The notes: generated from the sequence alone by a model not told the origin. A DNA stretch of 64,000 nt from Undaria pinnatifida (GCA_012845835.1 JABAKD010000016.1:23296573-23360572), one strand, 5' to 3'. Shown: positions 1-11,750, counted from the stretch's first letter. Translations and numbers: made by a program.

Positions 1-1035
1 ACCTTGCCCCGAGAGTGGCGTCTACGAGGCAATTCGCCTGCTTGAAGCGACATTCCTCTGTCTGGTGATCGACGCTAGAGCGCGATGGCCGCTGCAGGCG
101 ACGAGAGCGATTGAAACCTACAGCTGTTTATCCCGGGATGAGGCGAACGCTGCCGAAAAATGCACCCGTGCCGTGGGGACGATGAGTCGGGGGCATGACG
201 TTGTGGCCAGGGCAGGTCTCAAAGAGAGACCCTCCTGTGGCGCCGTGTATAAGCCGAGCCGCAAGCGCGTCATGTCGTTGCTCGCGGAGGGAGCTACAGG
301 ACCATCAATGCTGAACTAGCCGTTGGAGTTTCCCAGCCGGATGGGAAGAGGCTGGAGCCGCGCTCAATCTTGAGTTCGTGGTTACATGCCTCGCTCATAT
401 TTGTAGTGGTAAAAGCTTTGGCGCCGCGGGAGGCTTAGCCGCCGCTTTTTTGTTTCGATTCGGGAAGGCTCGAATATGAGGGTGCGCGCCTTGCCTTATG
501 TCTGCTGCCCGCGCCCTTACTCGAAACCTGACGAATCCTGCCTACGTCATGACCTCTAAGACCTTACAGTACCACGCATGTTTTCCACTGTGTCATAAGA
601 ACCCGTTGTTTTGTTTGCGACATACGCATAGCGGGAGGTCTTCAGTCATTAATTTCTGACAACGGAAGTCACTCCACGAAAAAGTAGTTTGCGCAGGCAC
701 TCAAATACTCAATCAACACAAACGACAGCACTGATGGATATCAACACAGCAGGTAACTTGAGCAATTTCTTGTATTCTGCACTCACTCATGAAGCAATCG
801 CCGAGGCGTGGTTATTGTGACTACTAGGTGACTACGCAACAAGTCGCGATTAATCAAGAGCTGCTTGATTATAGTACAAAAAATGGGCTTGTTGGCCGCA
901 GGTGTACTTCCTGCGGTTGCAGCGTCATGCCTTCATTTCCCGTGAAGATGTGTATGAACATACCCATTCTATAAGCGCCGACTATCGTATAATGTTGCAC
1001 TTAAAGCGGTCGTGGAGTCTCGGCAGATTTTGGTG
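1..1035. other. No recognisable gene
   Basis: No reading frame here has family motifs, splice structure or a convincing length. The longest frame is 84 codons at 65-319 on the plus strand, and its translation resembles nothing I know. No RNA gene or repeat was recognised. Confidence 0.5.
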
Positions 1036-1247
1036 ACAGAGAGTCGGACAAATCCCTTTCCTGTCGACGAGAAATCACTGTCGACTGTCTTCTTCCTGTG
1101 GAAACACCCAAGGCATGTTCATCGTATGCCTATGCTTGGTTCGCGGTCATATCTTGCACCAACCTGGCGTGAACTACACTCTGCGAAAGACAAGAAGATA
1201 ATTCGTTGCAGACATGAGTGGAACTTGGGGTATCCAAAAACCCTCAT
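1036..1247 (+). repeat. Diverged dispersed repeat, copy 1
   Basis: This segment aligns over most of its length with 2548-2753 in the same orientation. Shared blocks include GAGAGTC-GACAAATC, CATCACTGTCGA, CTTCC-GTGGAA, GTTGCAG and CCAAAACCCTCAT. Identity by eye is roughly 70-75%. No terminal inverted repeats or coding potential are evident, so the class is unknown; a fragment of an LTR or of a non-autonomous element is possible. Confidence 0.6.
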
Positions 1248-2547
1248 CTGGTGTCAGCGTAAGCGATAGTTTAGGGAACGTTCAACCAGTAGTTTCGCAA
1301 AGGTGTGCAAATACGAGCATCATACACTCGAGCGCCATTGAAATGTTACGTTCGTTGAGAAAGTGGTAGCCGTGTACAAACAGTGCGCATATACACGAAG
1401 TATTCATTGCCTGCAGTTTTGATGACCAATTTTAGTGGACATCGTTGTTTGGTATGTCAGATATTATAGACTAGAGACTCCCGGGTGCGTTAGTAATAAA
1501 CAGTTTATTGTCCAGTGTCAGAATCGTTTCATTGGACTTTGACTCGAGAGGTACGGCCCAGCACGTGAGTTGTACATCCCAAAGCAACAGATCAACGTAT
1601 GGAACACCATCTCCCAGTTATACCACTGCTGTGTTGACGTGCTGATCTGCTCATAGTCAACCGTTAGCTGAATGGCAGGAAGTGTCGTCATTACGCGGAT
1701 TCATCTATGTACTGATTTGTTTTTATTCAGCCACGATCGTTTGATGGAGTTGTGTGACCATGATCTCGCCTGTTCAGTCCACTGTGCCTTTTTCAATGCT
1801 GGAGACATGCCACCTTATCGTTAACAATGCACAAGAAATCTGTCATACTGCATCATCGGTATCGTTGCATCAACACTGTCAACAAGGCATGCAAACTCAT
1901 CTGTTCATTGTTTACGCCGACTCATCGTCATGTATATTGCACACACCGCATGCGCAATTAATTACTGCAAGTCGTTATTCAGTATATTTGTACTCATCAC
2001 AAAGTGTGTATCAAATTGGGTTAACATGCACACATCATCTACGTCGAGGGGTGTCCTGGTTATTGCGTTTTGTGCTAACGTTCGATATATGAGGTTCGTT
2101 ATCGTCAAGTACGCGGATTAGGTGTTATACACCCCTGACGAAGAACGGAAGTAGTATGACTGGTAATTTTAAAGTTTATTACTTGACAATTCAAAGTTTA
2201 TGACTTGACACCTTAGAAAAGGTATAACACGCTTAATACAAGCCCGTGGTTCTCGCTGTGCCGGGGATGGCATGATTTGCAGATGAACGGTTGGGAACAT
2301 GCATATTATCTACCACAGTACAAAAAAGTTGACACAGTACCCGTGACTTCTTAGGGAGCCTGAAAACCTGTCTCCTTTTGAATGCTCAAAGGTTGTCTTG
2401 AGTTCTCCAGCATAAAAAGGTGCTCAAATATGGGGGGGCGATGTTGGTTGCAGGTCGCAGGTACAAATTCTAACGTTGTATAAACGGTAGCCGTTCCAGG
2501 GCTGTTGAATAACGTATCTTGTTGTACTAGAAGTGGTCCTGGAATCT

Positions 2548-2753
2548 CCGTAGAGAGTCCGACAAATCAATTTCCCATCGACAGGTCATCACTGTCGATT
2601 CTCATCTTCCCGTGGAAGCATGCCTCGTTTATCATCGAGGCACTTGTGACGTTTACCCTTGCTTGGTGCGCCATTGAACCTCGCCCCGTACTGCAAGCTT
2701 TGAAGGACAAACATAGAAGTTGTTGCAGTCGTGAGTCGAACATGTGATACCAA
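2548..2753 (+). repeat. Diverged dispersed repeat, copy 2
   Basis: Second copy of the repeat at 1036-1247, in direct orientation about 1.5 kb away. The blocks occur in the same order with small indels. The short frames that cross both copies are not similar at the protein level beyond the DNA match, so this is a non-coding repeat rather than a duplicated gene. Confidence 0.6.
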
Positions 2754-3564
2754 AACCCTCATCATTCCCGATAAATTGATACCTAAAGATAGAAACGCCG
2801 GCACAAATACAATCTTATCGGTTCGGCCGCCGGCCAGCACGCGCATTTCGTGTCGACAAGCCGATATCCGTGATATTTTCGACAACAGACCCAAGGACAA
2901 CTTGGACAATTTCTCGTCAGCTAGAGCGTTGGAACCAGCATAACATCTTCGACGGCGTCATGTAAATTCAATGTTGTGTCCTTGTTCAGATAAGCGTTCG
3001 TTGGCCATGGTGTGCGCCTGTGCCATCAAGTGAGAGGCCGATCGTGAGCTGAACGTTCAGGACAAAAGCCTTTGGATGGCGGGTTCGACTACAGTCAGCG
3101 TATTGGACACACACAACTCGTGTGCTGTTGCGGACGATGCCGCAAAAAAGCGACATGTCATCAATGAATCATTGTTGTTGTAGTTTCTGTTTCAACGTAG
3201 ATGTATTATATATGCTGATGTGCTATGGTGTAATTTTCACAGTAAAGTAGTGATGCTGAAAATATTCTGTCGTCTTGTGCGCTGTGGACGATCTCTTGAG
3301 AAAGATGCGATAGAATACTGCCGTATGTAGTAGTCGTATCATAATAAATGCCATCAATAATTTCTCTTGCGATGTCATTTCCGTATCGAAACTGGTAAAT
3401 GGTATTCAGATAATATTGACAGCAACCAACGTGTGACCGTCTGTGTGCGTTCTTTATATTCTAACATACCTGGTAGGTGTTTGACGTGCTGCGATGGCAT
3501 TTTCGTGTCATAATTGGAAAAATGGTACGAAATAGGTAGGACTGGCAGTAGACAAACCTTGTGG

Positions 3565-3690
3565 CCGTCTGTGTGTGTTCTTCATGTTGAACTGACACCC
3601 ACCCATGGCATGTACATCCAACACAACCACTCAGGGTCCGTTCCGATGTCTCCTCCTGAGAGACGAACTATGTGGTTACACATCACAAAA
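3565..3690 (+). repeat. Dispersed repeat shared with 36112-36235
   Basis: The block running from a TGTGTGTTCTTCA-like stretch to GAGACGAACTATGTGGT matches 36112-36235 (GTCTGTTCTTCACTC through GAGACGAGCTATGTGGT) in the same order. Identity by eye is about 65-70%. The class is unknown. The second copy lies in intron 1 of the MULE transposase gene. Confidence 0.45.
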
Positions 3691-3935
3691 CAGAGGAAAA
3701 CGTCGCAAAGACAGTGGTAAGGGGACTTGGCCATGCCATGCCAAACGCAATGCCTATACGAAGCATGAAGGCAGCAAGGAGGCGTATGCAAGTATATACC
3801 ACACACCCAGTGACAACATTTTTGTCTCTAAAAGACTTATCATCTGTCGTGGTTTACTCAAGTGATGTAGTGTCCTCCAGTGGCGTGGTATAGAGCGTAC
3901 CGCCGTTATAAATCGGTTGGCGGTTTTGAAGTTGT

Positions 3936-4359
3936 TGTAGATATTCTGGTGAATACCCTTGACCCTATGATGAGAGGCTGTGTCCCTCGTCGTTGTTCGA
4001 GAGTGGCGACACTGCGAGCGGGGAACTGAGAAATAGAAGATACTTCGGTGCAGTGGGGACGATGAAGTGATGTTACAGACAAGGCGCTTGAGAAGCCAAC
4101 ACGCAGTTATAAACCACAGATGATGCAGGAGTCCAGACGGTGGCAACAACTTCTCCGAGAAGCTAGGACAGTCAGGATTCCATGACGATCCAGAGAGGTC
4201 AGCAACGAGTGAGGTAGCAGGTCCTACGACGAGAGAACTCTACAGCAGTAATTCCTCCTCCATACGTTACATTCCAACCGACACATACACGATCTATGAT
4301 ACACATGAGAGCGATGCTATTGAATATTGACTACTTCAGAACATGCGCCAACATTTCCA
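3936..4359 (-). repeat. 3' LTR of copia element 1
   Basis: Matches 14216-14601 in the same orientation: the ACCCTTGAC block, AGAAGATACTTCGGTGCAG, the GATCCAGAGAGGTCAGCAA block, GAGGTAGCAGGT, TACGTTACATTCCAACCGAC, and CAACATTTCCA at the inner edge. On the minus strand it begins TGGAAATGTTGG and ends near TACA. It directly follows the polypurine tract. Confidence 0.85.
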
Positions 4360-4364
4360 CAACA

Positions 4365-4373
4365 CTCCCCCTT
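4365..4373 (-). other. Polypurine tract of copia element 1
   Basis: The minus strand reads AAGGGGGAG just inside the 3' LTR. This is the classic copia polypurine tract used to prime plus-strand DNA synthesis, and it fixes the element's orientation and the LTR boundary. Confidence 0.75.
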
Positions 4374-4729
4374 AATGAAAGTTGCTGTGAAAATGAACAG
4401 AAAACAAGTTTAACTACAAGGTGATAGTCAGTTAACCAGACCAAGGAAATAATTCGATTCTCGACCCAAAAAATACAAAGCAGATGTTACGTTATACCTT
4501 CATACGTGTTAGTACTACAGTGCTAGAGCTTACGTACAAGTATGTGCTTTCGATACTGCCATTCTTATTGCACAAACCAAATCGCGATTTCGTCCAATCC
4601 TACATAGCTCAATAAGCCAGCGATGATGCACAGCCGAATGTCGACTACTGAAATATAATATACTGATTCACACAAACAACAGAGAGATTCACATACACAA
4701 AAACATATAACACTTGTTGTAGATGTTGT

Positions 4730-5160
4730 TCACGAGTTTTTGATTTTGTGCAGTAGTTGTTGAAGACGGTTCTTGTTTAGGTGCTTGGTCTTGACGTTCG
4801 CCAAGTCGATTTGCGTTGAAACGTAGTGGGTGGCGGCCGTCTTCTGCTTGACCAGTCCACGGATGTAGAAGAACCTCACACCGATGCGTTTGGTGCGACA
4901 ACTGTATGCACGGTTTCTGATGACGTAAAGTGCGGCCGTGTTGTCTATTTTCAACGGCACTGCTTTGAAGTCCTCATTAAACAGTAGTTCAGCCATCATG
5001 TTCGAACAGAATACCATTTCTTTCATGGCTAGCGCCGGTGACACCAGCTCAACCTTCATCTTGGAATTGAGGTCAGGCTCTGAATTCCTGACTAGAAGCT
5101 CACCGGAGCCCCGGACAACGTCATGATGTACCACGAAGTCGACTTGCCGTTGCCGGGCTT
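4730..5160 (-). pseudogene. copia element 1 pol: RNase H domain
   Basis: C-terminal part of the copia polyprotein, degrading the RNA strand during reverse transcription. The frame ending at 4730 contains a KEMVFCSNMMAELLF segment (where copia RNase H has the -EAEY- region) followed by KIDNTAALYVI, matching the copia D-N-x-A-x-x-x-x RNase H motif. It ends with IDLANVKTKHL and a QQLLHKIKNS tail, typical of copia RNase H ends (A-D-x-x-T-K-x-L). It sits immediately downstream of the RT domain, as expected. The upstream junction at about 5135-5170 is frameshifted relative to RT, so the product would be broken. Confidence 0.85.
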
Positions 5161-5166
5161 GTTGCC

Positions 5167-6230
5167 TCAGTTAGAGTCCGAGAAGGCTGCGAGTTTAATG
5201 TCTTTTTTCTTGTAAACGATGGTGACATATGTGGTTCCAGCCAGATAACGCAGAAAATTCTTAGCCGGCCCCTGGCGTATCGTTACAGGTTTCAACATAG
5301 CACGAGCGAGACGACCCGTAGCGTACATGATGTCGTGCCTTAGAACTTGAGCGAGATACATGACCGAGCCGGTGATGGCCTGGTACCGTTGGGTCTCTTT
5401 TTCATTGAGCAGCGTGTCTTCCCGTTGTTTCGTGGAAAGCACGGAACGGTAGCCTGGAGTACTATCGGGGTTGTAGTTCGCCATGCCAAACCGATTCAAG
5501 ATCTACATGGTGTATTTCTCCTGGCTCATAGTCAGCGTATTTTTCTCACGGTCTCGCGTAACCTGCATGCTCAACACGAGCGATACGTCACCCATGTCCT
5601 TCATCTTCAACTTGTCCACCTGCTTCCTCTTGATCATCCCGATCATCGATGATGAGAATGTCGTCCACGTAAAGTGTGAAGATGATGATGGTTCCGCTGT
5701 GCTGGTAGATGTACATGCAGGTGTTGGACTTGAGCGGTTCCAGTCCGATCGCGATCAGAACAGAATATGTGGTATAAAACCAGTTCCCGGGGCTTTGTGC
5801 CAGCCCGTAGATACTCGTCCCTAGTATAAACGCTAAGGGGCCTACATCCTTGTCCTGAGTCTTGAAACCAGGCTGCTCTTCCACGAACACCTCCTCCTCG
5901 ATGTCCGCGTACAAAAATGCAATTTGCACACCCATCTGCTGTGCTTCCCGGCCGACATGCGCTGCATTCGCAAGCACCATCCGTATTATCTGTAGCCGGC
6001 AGAGTGGAGCGAAGGTGCTGCCGCAGTCTCGTCCTGGGATCTGATTCCAGCCTTGAACAACTAGGCGCGCCTTGCGGTTGTTGTCAGGCTTGAGCTTGGT
6101 GACCCATTTGGATTTGGAAACCCTATGTCGTGGCGAAACGTTCAGCGTGGAACCAGCTTGAAGACCAGGAGGTCTTGCAAACACTTGGTCTCCTTGTTGA
6201 AGGCAGCATTCCACAGCTCAGCATCAGGCA
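5167..6230 (-). pseudogene. copia element 1 pol: reverse transcriptase domain
   Basis: RNA-dependent DNA polymerase of copia element 1. The N-terminal part shows SKWVTKLKPD and KARLVVQGWNQ (the copia K-x-R-L-V-x-x-G motif), then a diverged TFAPLCRLQIIRM segment where copia has T-x-A-P-V. Further on are FLYADIEEEVFVEEQPGF and IYGLAQSPGNW. The catalytic YVDD is intact in FTLYVDDILII (YVDD codons at 5660-5671). The C-terminal part, NPDSTPG through QRYQAITGSVMYLAQV and AKNFLRYLAGT, reads in another frame (5167-5499), so at least one frameshift separates the two halves. The family is unambiguous; the gene is dead. Confidence 0.92.
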
Positions 6231-6950
6231 TATCAGTACCTTCCTGGAACGTCCTCGGAACGCTAGGTTGCACGGTCATTACGACGTACACATACTCTGG
6301 GAAACACATACTCTGGGAATCATGGGAAATCGTCCTCGTGAGCGATGTCCAATAACTCCCTCTTCGCGAGTAGTGCGAGTCCGAGATATTGTAGTTCGTT
6401 GAGGGTCCTGGCGTTAGGCGCGTTGGCAACCGTGTGCAGGACGTTGCGACCTAGTACCACTTCCACCACCGCGATGCAGCACCTCCGTGAGATGCAGCAC
6501 GTCCGCCACGTGATGCAGCACATCAGCTAGATGAAGAACGTCCACCACGCGAAGTTGAACCGGACGGCGCGTGGCCAGAAATACCAGACGGTGCCGATCC
6601 CGACGGCTGAGAATTAGGAGCCGGAGAAACCTCACCTGGTCCTGAGGGGTAACCCCCCCAGGCAAAGCAGGAATTTCCCCTGCAGGAGAAGCAGGGCTCT
6701 CTCCCCCAAGAGAAGCACCCGATGGGCTTTGAGCAGGTGGGATCGACTTGGCACGACTGATTCCTAGGTCACGGTCAGTAGTTTCACGAATGTGCTCGAG
6801 AAGCTCACGTATAGAGGGGTCTCCAATGCCTAGGTCGGAAAAACGTGAACTGAGGTCTTCGTTGAAAGTATGGTTTGCCACGTCTCGTAACATGTCATCG
6901 TAGTCGTGATACGTCAACTCTCTCTCGTCAAACCCATTCACCACGTCCGA
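6231..6950 (-). pseudogene. copia element 1 pol: integrase-RT linker
   Basis: This stretch separates the integrase C-terminus from the RT N-terminus, where copia polyproteins carry a variable, poorly conserved linker. Frames show an acidic segment near 6830-6944 (starting MVNGFDERELTYHDYDD) and a Pro/Gly/Ser-rich segment, then ELWNAAFNKETKCLQDL just before RT. That last piece resembles the copia W-x-x-A-x-x-x-E-x-x-x-L pre-RT motif. At 6472-6557 the DNA contains a short imprecise tandem repeat based on GATGCAGCAC, which probably expanded after the element died. No independent gene is present. Confidence 0.6.
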
Positions 6951-7558
6951 CTACGGCATGGCCGAAGGCGCCTTGATGAAGATGACGATCCTGCTCTCGC
7001 GTACACGTTTGGTCATCGGATTGTAGATGCGAAACGAATAGCTGCCCATGCTGTACCCCACAATGGGTTCTTCCCAGGCACGATGCTCCAGGTTGTTGAC
7101 GTGGCTTGCTACGTGCACGAACGCCCTTGCCTCTCGATCGCCCGAAGGTATCCATTGCACCCTTGCCTTAAAGAGCCTTACACGGCGTCTCGTTGGGTAT
7201 TGCCGCGTGTGGTAGTCCGGTTGCTCAGGTAAACAGCAGTTTGCATCAGCTCCCCCCACCGAAACTTCGGTAGACCAGAGTCGGCAGGAAAACAGCGCAC
7301 CATGTTAGCAAGCGTTCGTCCTGCACGCTCGTTTGCGCTGATCTGCTGACATGAGTTCGAAGAAGCAAACGCAAACGTGGTGCCGATGTCGAGGCAGTAA
7401 TGCCGCATTTCGGCACTCGTGAACTCCGTACCTTTGTCCGCCTCAAGCTTTACCGGGCGGTTACCGGAAGAAATCGGCCACCGTTGTTGTACAACGCGAT
7501 AGATTCGATGGTATGCAGCTTGCCACTCAAGAGGAAGGCCTCCTTCCACTTGGTACAT
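6951..7558 (-). pseudogene. copia element 1 pol: integrase
   Basis: Catalytic core and C-terminal part of the copia integrase, which inserts the cDNA into the genome. The core shows KLEADKGTEFTSAEM, where copia normally has S-D-N-G-T-E-F, so the Asn of this motif is now Lys. It continues with ANERAGRTLANMVRC, the N-x-x-x-E-R-x-x-R-T-L block containing the catalytic Glu. The C-terminal part reads HRAWEEPIVGYSMGSYSFR and RVRESRIVIF in a second frame overlapping the first (6951-7259). Catalytic residues are partly conserved, but a frameshift separates the halves. Confidence 0.88.
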
Positions 7559-7578
7559 TGGTCGACGAACGTGGCGAC

Positions 7579-8284
7579 CTAGCCGTAACCACCCACCGCT
7601 AGAGGGTTGATTGGCCTCAAGGTCTCCACGCTGACTAGCTGGGAAGTCAGTGTAACGTCGTCATACGTTGCCATTTTCGGGTGATCTTGCTGCGGACTTA
7701 CCCCGAGAGGACACGTACCGCACGCCTCCATTTCTTCCGTGTACTCGATACCGTTGGCAGGTACGTTGCGGAGAACATCCATGGTCCTGCGGTTGATGTG
7801 TCCCATCCGTCGGTGCCACAGGTCTACAGACGTAGCCTGCATGACTACACCACCGGTTGGTGACGTCAAGGTCAAGAGAGTTGTCAACGCGGTGTCTAAG
7901 CTCCACGTCAACGGAGCACAGTGTCTTGCCAGTAGCGGGGTCGACTCCGAGATCCTGCGTCGGCAGAACTACGTTGCCCTCCTTCTCTGACCGAGGGCTG
8001 GTCGGGTAAAACAGAGAAGCGACTCCCTTCTGCATGGCAGTGGTTGAAGAGAACAGATTGGTGCCTGGCCCTGGTATCACATTCACACTGTAGGAGACGT
8101 ACAACTTGTTACCTACGTCGTCGGTGACGGTGCCCTGGACAGCACCCGTTGCACCACCCTTAAGCGCGTGCCCTCTAGCTACGCTGATCAAGTGAGAAAC
8201 GCTGAGAATCATGAAGTCGCTCATAAAGTCTTGCAGCCGGGGAATTAGGAGTCGGTCGATGTAGTGGTCGGTCGCCCCGCTGTC
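7579..8284 (-). pseudogene. copia element 1 pol: protease and GAG-pre-integrase
   Basis: On the minus strand the sequence starts directly with the aspartic protease active site DSGATDHYID (8284 downward), with the catalytic Asp as the first residue beyond the inserted element. Protease strands follow (LSVSHLISVARG, LYVSYSVNVIPGPGTNLFS). The GAG-pre-integrase domain is then recognisable as VDLWHRRMGHINRRTMDVL with a later CGTCPLG, that is the H-x(n)-H and C-x-x-C zinc-binding pattern, in another frame (7579-7911). In the intact copia gene this would be continuous with gag; here the joint is interrupted by the 8285-11852 insertion. Confidence 0.88.
8282..8284. repeat. Possible 3-bp target duplication, left
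   Basis: GTC here and GTC at 11853-11855 flank the inserted element. Removing the element and one GTC restores a continuous copia reading frame, VITWMVD followed by SGATDHYID. A duplication this short could also be chance. Confidence 0.45.
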
Positions 8285-8325
8285 TTGTTCTAAATAACCA
8301 ACAAAAGATATGTTTGCGAATCCGA

Positions 8326-8570
8326 TAATTGACTCTCACCGATTTCGTAACTGGGACCTCCGGAGCTCTCTCCTATCGCCCCGCACTACCGTAATACTCA
8401 GAGGCAAACTATCGTAACCATTCACGTCTCCAGCGCGAACGCTCGCAATACGTTATTTTCTTATTTTCCCGGAAAAAGCGGAAATGTAAAGTCGGTGGGA
8501 CTCGAACCCACGACATATCTTGTGTTGGTTATATAGCATTACCCACTGGCCCACGTAGTCAGTGACTACA
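8326..8570 (+). repeat. Left terminal inverted repeat
   Basis: The reverse complement matches 11511-11750 almost end to end, from ATTGA-TCTCACCGA at the outer side through CCCGGAAAAAGCGGAAAT to the tRNA-like sequence at the inner side. Differences are scattered substitutions and a few indels. Confidence 0.85.
8488..8560 (-). tRNA. tRNA-like sequence in left TIR (probably a pseudo-tRNA)
   Basis: 73 nt, the usual tRNA length. On the minus strand it begins GACTACG, has a box-A-like TGGGCCAGTGG, and has a perfect T arm (GTGGG-TTCGAGT-CCCAC) with box B GGTTCGAGTCC. It ends CGACTTT. The overall string resembles eukaryotic Arg-type tRNAs. The acceptor stem pairs at only about 4 of 7 positions and the anticodon arm does not fold cleanly, so I read it as tRNA-derived rather than a working tRNA gene. 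The isoacceptor cannot be assigned. Confidence 0.5.
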
Positions 8571-8601
8571 TGGGCCAGTGGGTAATGCTATATATTGGTT
8601 T
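8527..8601. repeat. Near-perfect hairpin of two tRNA-like 5' halves
   Basis: Two tRNA-like 5' halves lie head to head around about 8561. One arm runs GTTATATAGCATTACCCACT then GGCCCACGTAGTCA; the other is its near-exact inverse, with a centre of only a few bases. The expected cruciform stem is about 35 bp with only a few mismatches. A related head-to-head pair lies at 11784-11848. Confidence 0.8.
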
Positions 8602-10384
8602 TGGGCATCAGCGAACTGGGTCCAACGCATGCCCGTAGACTAAGTGTCTTAGGTGGAGTGAGGAGCGGTAGTAAGAATGACTTGCGCTGCTCGATAACCT
8701 GTTCCCGACCGTCGGTATACTGAACAATCTTCGGGCCGCGTCTCCTCTGTACCAGGTGTGTGCGGAATTATATTTGTCGTTTTCAAGCAAGCGGTTGCGT
8801 TGACATATACTACCTGGCTTGCTGTAAAGGACAGGAACACCACTCAGCGATCATCTACTACGCGCTAGGGCATGTTTTCATGAGCACCACTAACAAGATC
8901 ACCAGACATGGACGCGACATCTACAGCACCACAACATCTTCGACGACAGTGGGGAGAAAACAGGGCGTATAATCGTACACTAGATAAAATCAATTTGAAG
9001 GAGTACAGACAGTTATGTTAACACTGCGGTAGACCACACTACCAACCTATTACGCAGGGTATTTCGTGCCTCTGGCCGTTTGCATGATCGCCTGACAACC
9101 TCTACCAAACGCGGTAGCATATACATGCCTAACGAAGTAAAGTCACCCTCGCGTTCAATAGTGGTGACATCGCATGTCCACGTCACCCCGATTGGTGTGG
9201 TTGTAATTTGTATCTCTGTCTTAGAGTTGGTATTTCAGAGCCCCCCATGGGCACGGTAAAAAACATAGGCGTACAATCGTATATGTGAGACAATAATGAT
9301 GTGAAAAGGAGATACAGACAGATATGCTAAAAATGCGGTAAAAACAGATTTTTCTGATAAATGGGAACGGAGCCTAAAATGAGAACGGAAGTTTTTTTTT
9401 AGAAGGCAAACCAATTATGTACAACTCAGAAAAAAAAAATGACAGTCCTGTCGGGCTGTACAGCAGCCTTCGAATGTGCTATCGCTCAGGCTGGAAGTCC
9501 TCGGCATCGCCTCGGTAGCCAGCATCTAGAGAAATCACCATAGAGCCAGCGTATATCGCATTTTTCGCCTACCCGAAGGCATGAGATGGAGCATGACCGT
9601 TCTGACGAGCTCCTCTCACAGGGCTGGCCAAGGGGTTTCGCAGGATCATTTCGGTTCTCTGATACACCACATGGTTCTGGAGATAACGCTTGGTTATCAT
9701 TTTAGGCTCCGTTCCCATTTTTCTGAAAACTCTGTGAAAACCGCACTACCAACTTATTACGTAAAAATTCCGTACATACCGTCTGCATGATCGCCTCCCA
9801 ACTTATGCCAAGCGAAGTATGACTAACGAAGTGGCGTAATTGAGCGCGTGTACACTAAGCGTTCTTTTCAAAACAATAACGATTCGCATCTCTCCCTGTC
9901 GTTCCCAATGTCGGTGACAATGCATGACCACATCACCTCGCCTGTTGTATTTGGCAATATGCATCTCTTTCTTGTAATTAGCGATGTCAGAAAATAATGG
10001 TATCTACATGACTGTACCTATCGAGTGAAATATTCTATCTTTCGATCCATATACAATAACAAATTATGAAGCTTTTGACACGTTGTTTACTACACATAAG
10101 AACTGGGTTGCATATTACATGTAACATCAAACCTTCTAGAAAAATAAACATTACCAGGCGGGTGATACAAAGAGGTGCAATCTTGCTGCAACCGTTAGAT
10201 TCGTTCCCTTCAAGGGTTTATAGTTTCCGCGCACATATTGAAATGCTCGCCCCCCACCCCCCTCCCCGCCAATCCCTCTTGTTCAAGCGCACCACCTGAA
10301 ATCAAAATCTGCCAAAGTAGTAAACACTACCAGCCAGCTAATAGCATCACATTATCGATCTAGCCATCCATGCCGTAGCTCCAA

Positions 10385-11160
10385 CTCATCCCCCCCCCCC
10401 CCCCCCCTTTGTTCCCTGCCCAGTTCGTTCAAACGCCCTACTTACAATCGAAATCGGCCTCAGTAATAAACACTTCTAAGCAATTGATATCACGTCATTT
10501 TATTTCTAGCCATTCATGACGTTGCTTTCATTAATCCCCCCTCTCCCCCTCCATTGCCCCTCCTTCCGCACGATCGGCTAGACCCAGCGCCGTGCGTATA
10601 GCAAGCCCTTACAAATATGATTAATACGCGCGATCGGAGGATTACACAAAATGTTGCGAACATCAGTGTCGACCAAATCCGTGATTTTAATATTATGTGT
10701 GACCTAAACCTCTTGAAAACCCCTCCCCCCCCCCCCCCCCCCCCTCCCCTTCTTTTTTTTTTATTTTTCCTCGGTTTCTCTTGCTTAAACGCCCCACTTA
10801 CTATCGAAATCCGCCAGAGTAATAAACACTTCTACGCCCTGGATATCGCCTGGTTATTGCTTCAGAGCCGTCCATGCCGCTGCTGCAATTCCCACCCATC
10901 CCCGCCCCCAACGCCCCCTCCTTCCCCACAACCCGCACCATCGCCTAGACCTGGCATCACGCGTATAGCAAACCCCTACATCTATGCGACCTAAAGCCCT
11001 CCCCCCCCGCCCCCGGCCCCCCCCCGCCACATCCCCCCCCCCTCCCTCACAAGAAGTATTTATAGTTTCCACGCACAAATAGACCTGCCCCACCCGTTCC
11101 CTCCCCCCCCTCCCCGCCTCCCGCCCCCCCTTTGATCAAAATCAGGCCCCCACGTTCTTA
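10385..11160 (+). repeat. C-rich mosaic region with poly-C runs
   Basis: Several uninterrupted C runs (for example around 10390-10408 and 10724-10744) alternate with recurring modules. One module contains GCCAGAGTAATAAACACTTC and one contains GCACCATCGCCTAGACC. The same modules and C runs recur at 24880-25480, 31150-31400 and 32880-33520, and inverted at 26830-27490. Frames across this DNA encode Pro-rich strings and are not genes. Confidence 0.8.
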
Positions 11161-11510
11161 AAAACTCCGCCCTCCCCTCACCGGATATTCGACTTACAGG
11201 ATTCACTTGGTAAACTGATGCATTTCCTTCCACAGCTGTCACATTTTGTCCCCCTCAGAAACGGGTTTTATAGTTTCCGCGCACAGACTGCCTATCAACA
11301 CCCTGTTGACCCTGATAGCTACACTGTAGTTGCAAGGGGAGTCGCCGACCTATACCCTTAATGAGGACACACAACCCGTAATACGCGCGATCGGAGTATC
11401 ACACACAGCTTGCAAAGATGAATTTCGACGAAATCTTCGATCTCACAGCTGGAGTGTATTTCTATTTTTAAAATATAACCAACAAAAGATAAATCGTGGG
11501 TTCGAGTCCG

Positions 11511-11750
11511 TGACTACGTGGGCCAGTGGGTAATGCTGTATAACCAACAAAAGATATGTCGTGGGTTCGAGTCCCACCGACTTCATATTTCCGCTTTTTC
11601 CGGGAAAATCAAAAACGAAATAACGTATTTTCGAGCGTGCGCGTTGAAGACGTAAATGGTTATGATAGTTTGCCCGTGAGTACTACGATAGTTCGTGGTG
11701 AGGGGAAGGAGCCGCGGAGATCCCTGTTGCGAAGTCGGTGAGATTCAATT
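11511..11750 (-). repeat. Right terminal inverted repeat
   Basis: Inverted partner of 8326-8570. Both copies keep the same inner 73-nt tRNA-like sequence and the outer TCTCACCGA block, so the whole arm was conserved as a unit. Confidence 0.85.
11512..11584 (+). tRNA. tRNA-like sequence in right TIR (probably a pseudo-tRNA)
   Basis: The counterpart of 8488-8560, also exactly 73 nt, with identical box A and box B and the perfect GTGGG/CCCAC T stem. It is preceded at 11474-11509 by the 3' half of another copy, giving a partial tandem. Acceptor pairing is again poor. Confidence 0.5.

Noticed and set aside
8488-11584. Functional tRNA genes at 8488-8560 and 11512-11584
   Set aside because: Length and internal promoter boxes fit, but the acceptor stem pairs at only about 4 of 7 positions and the anticodon arm does not form, so I list them as tRNA-like only.
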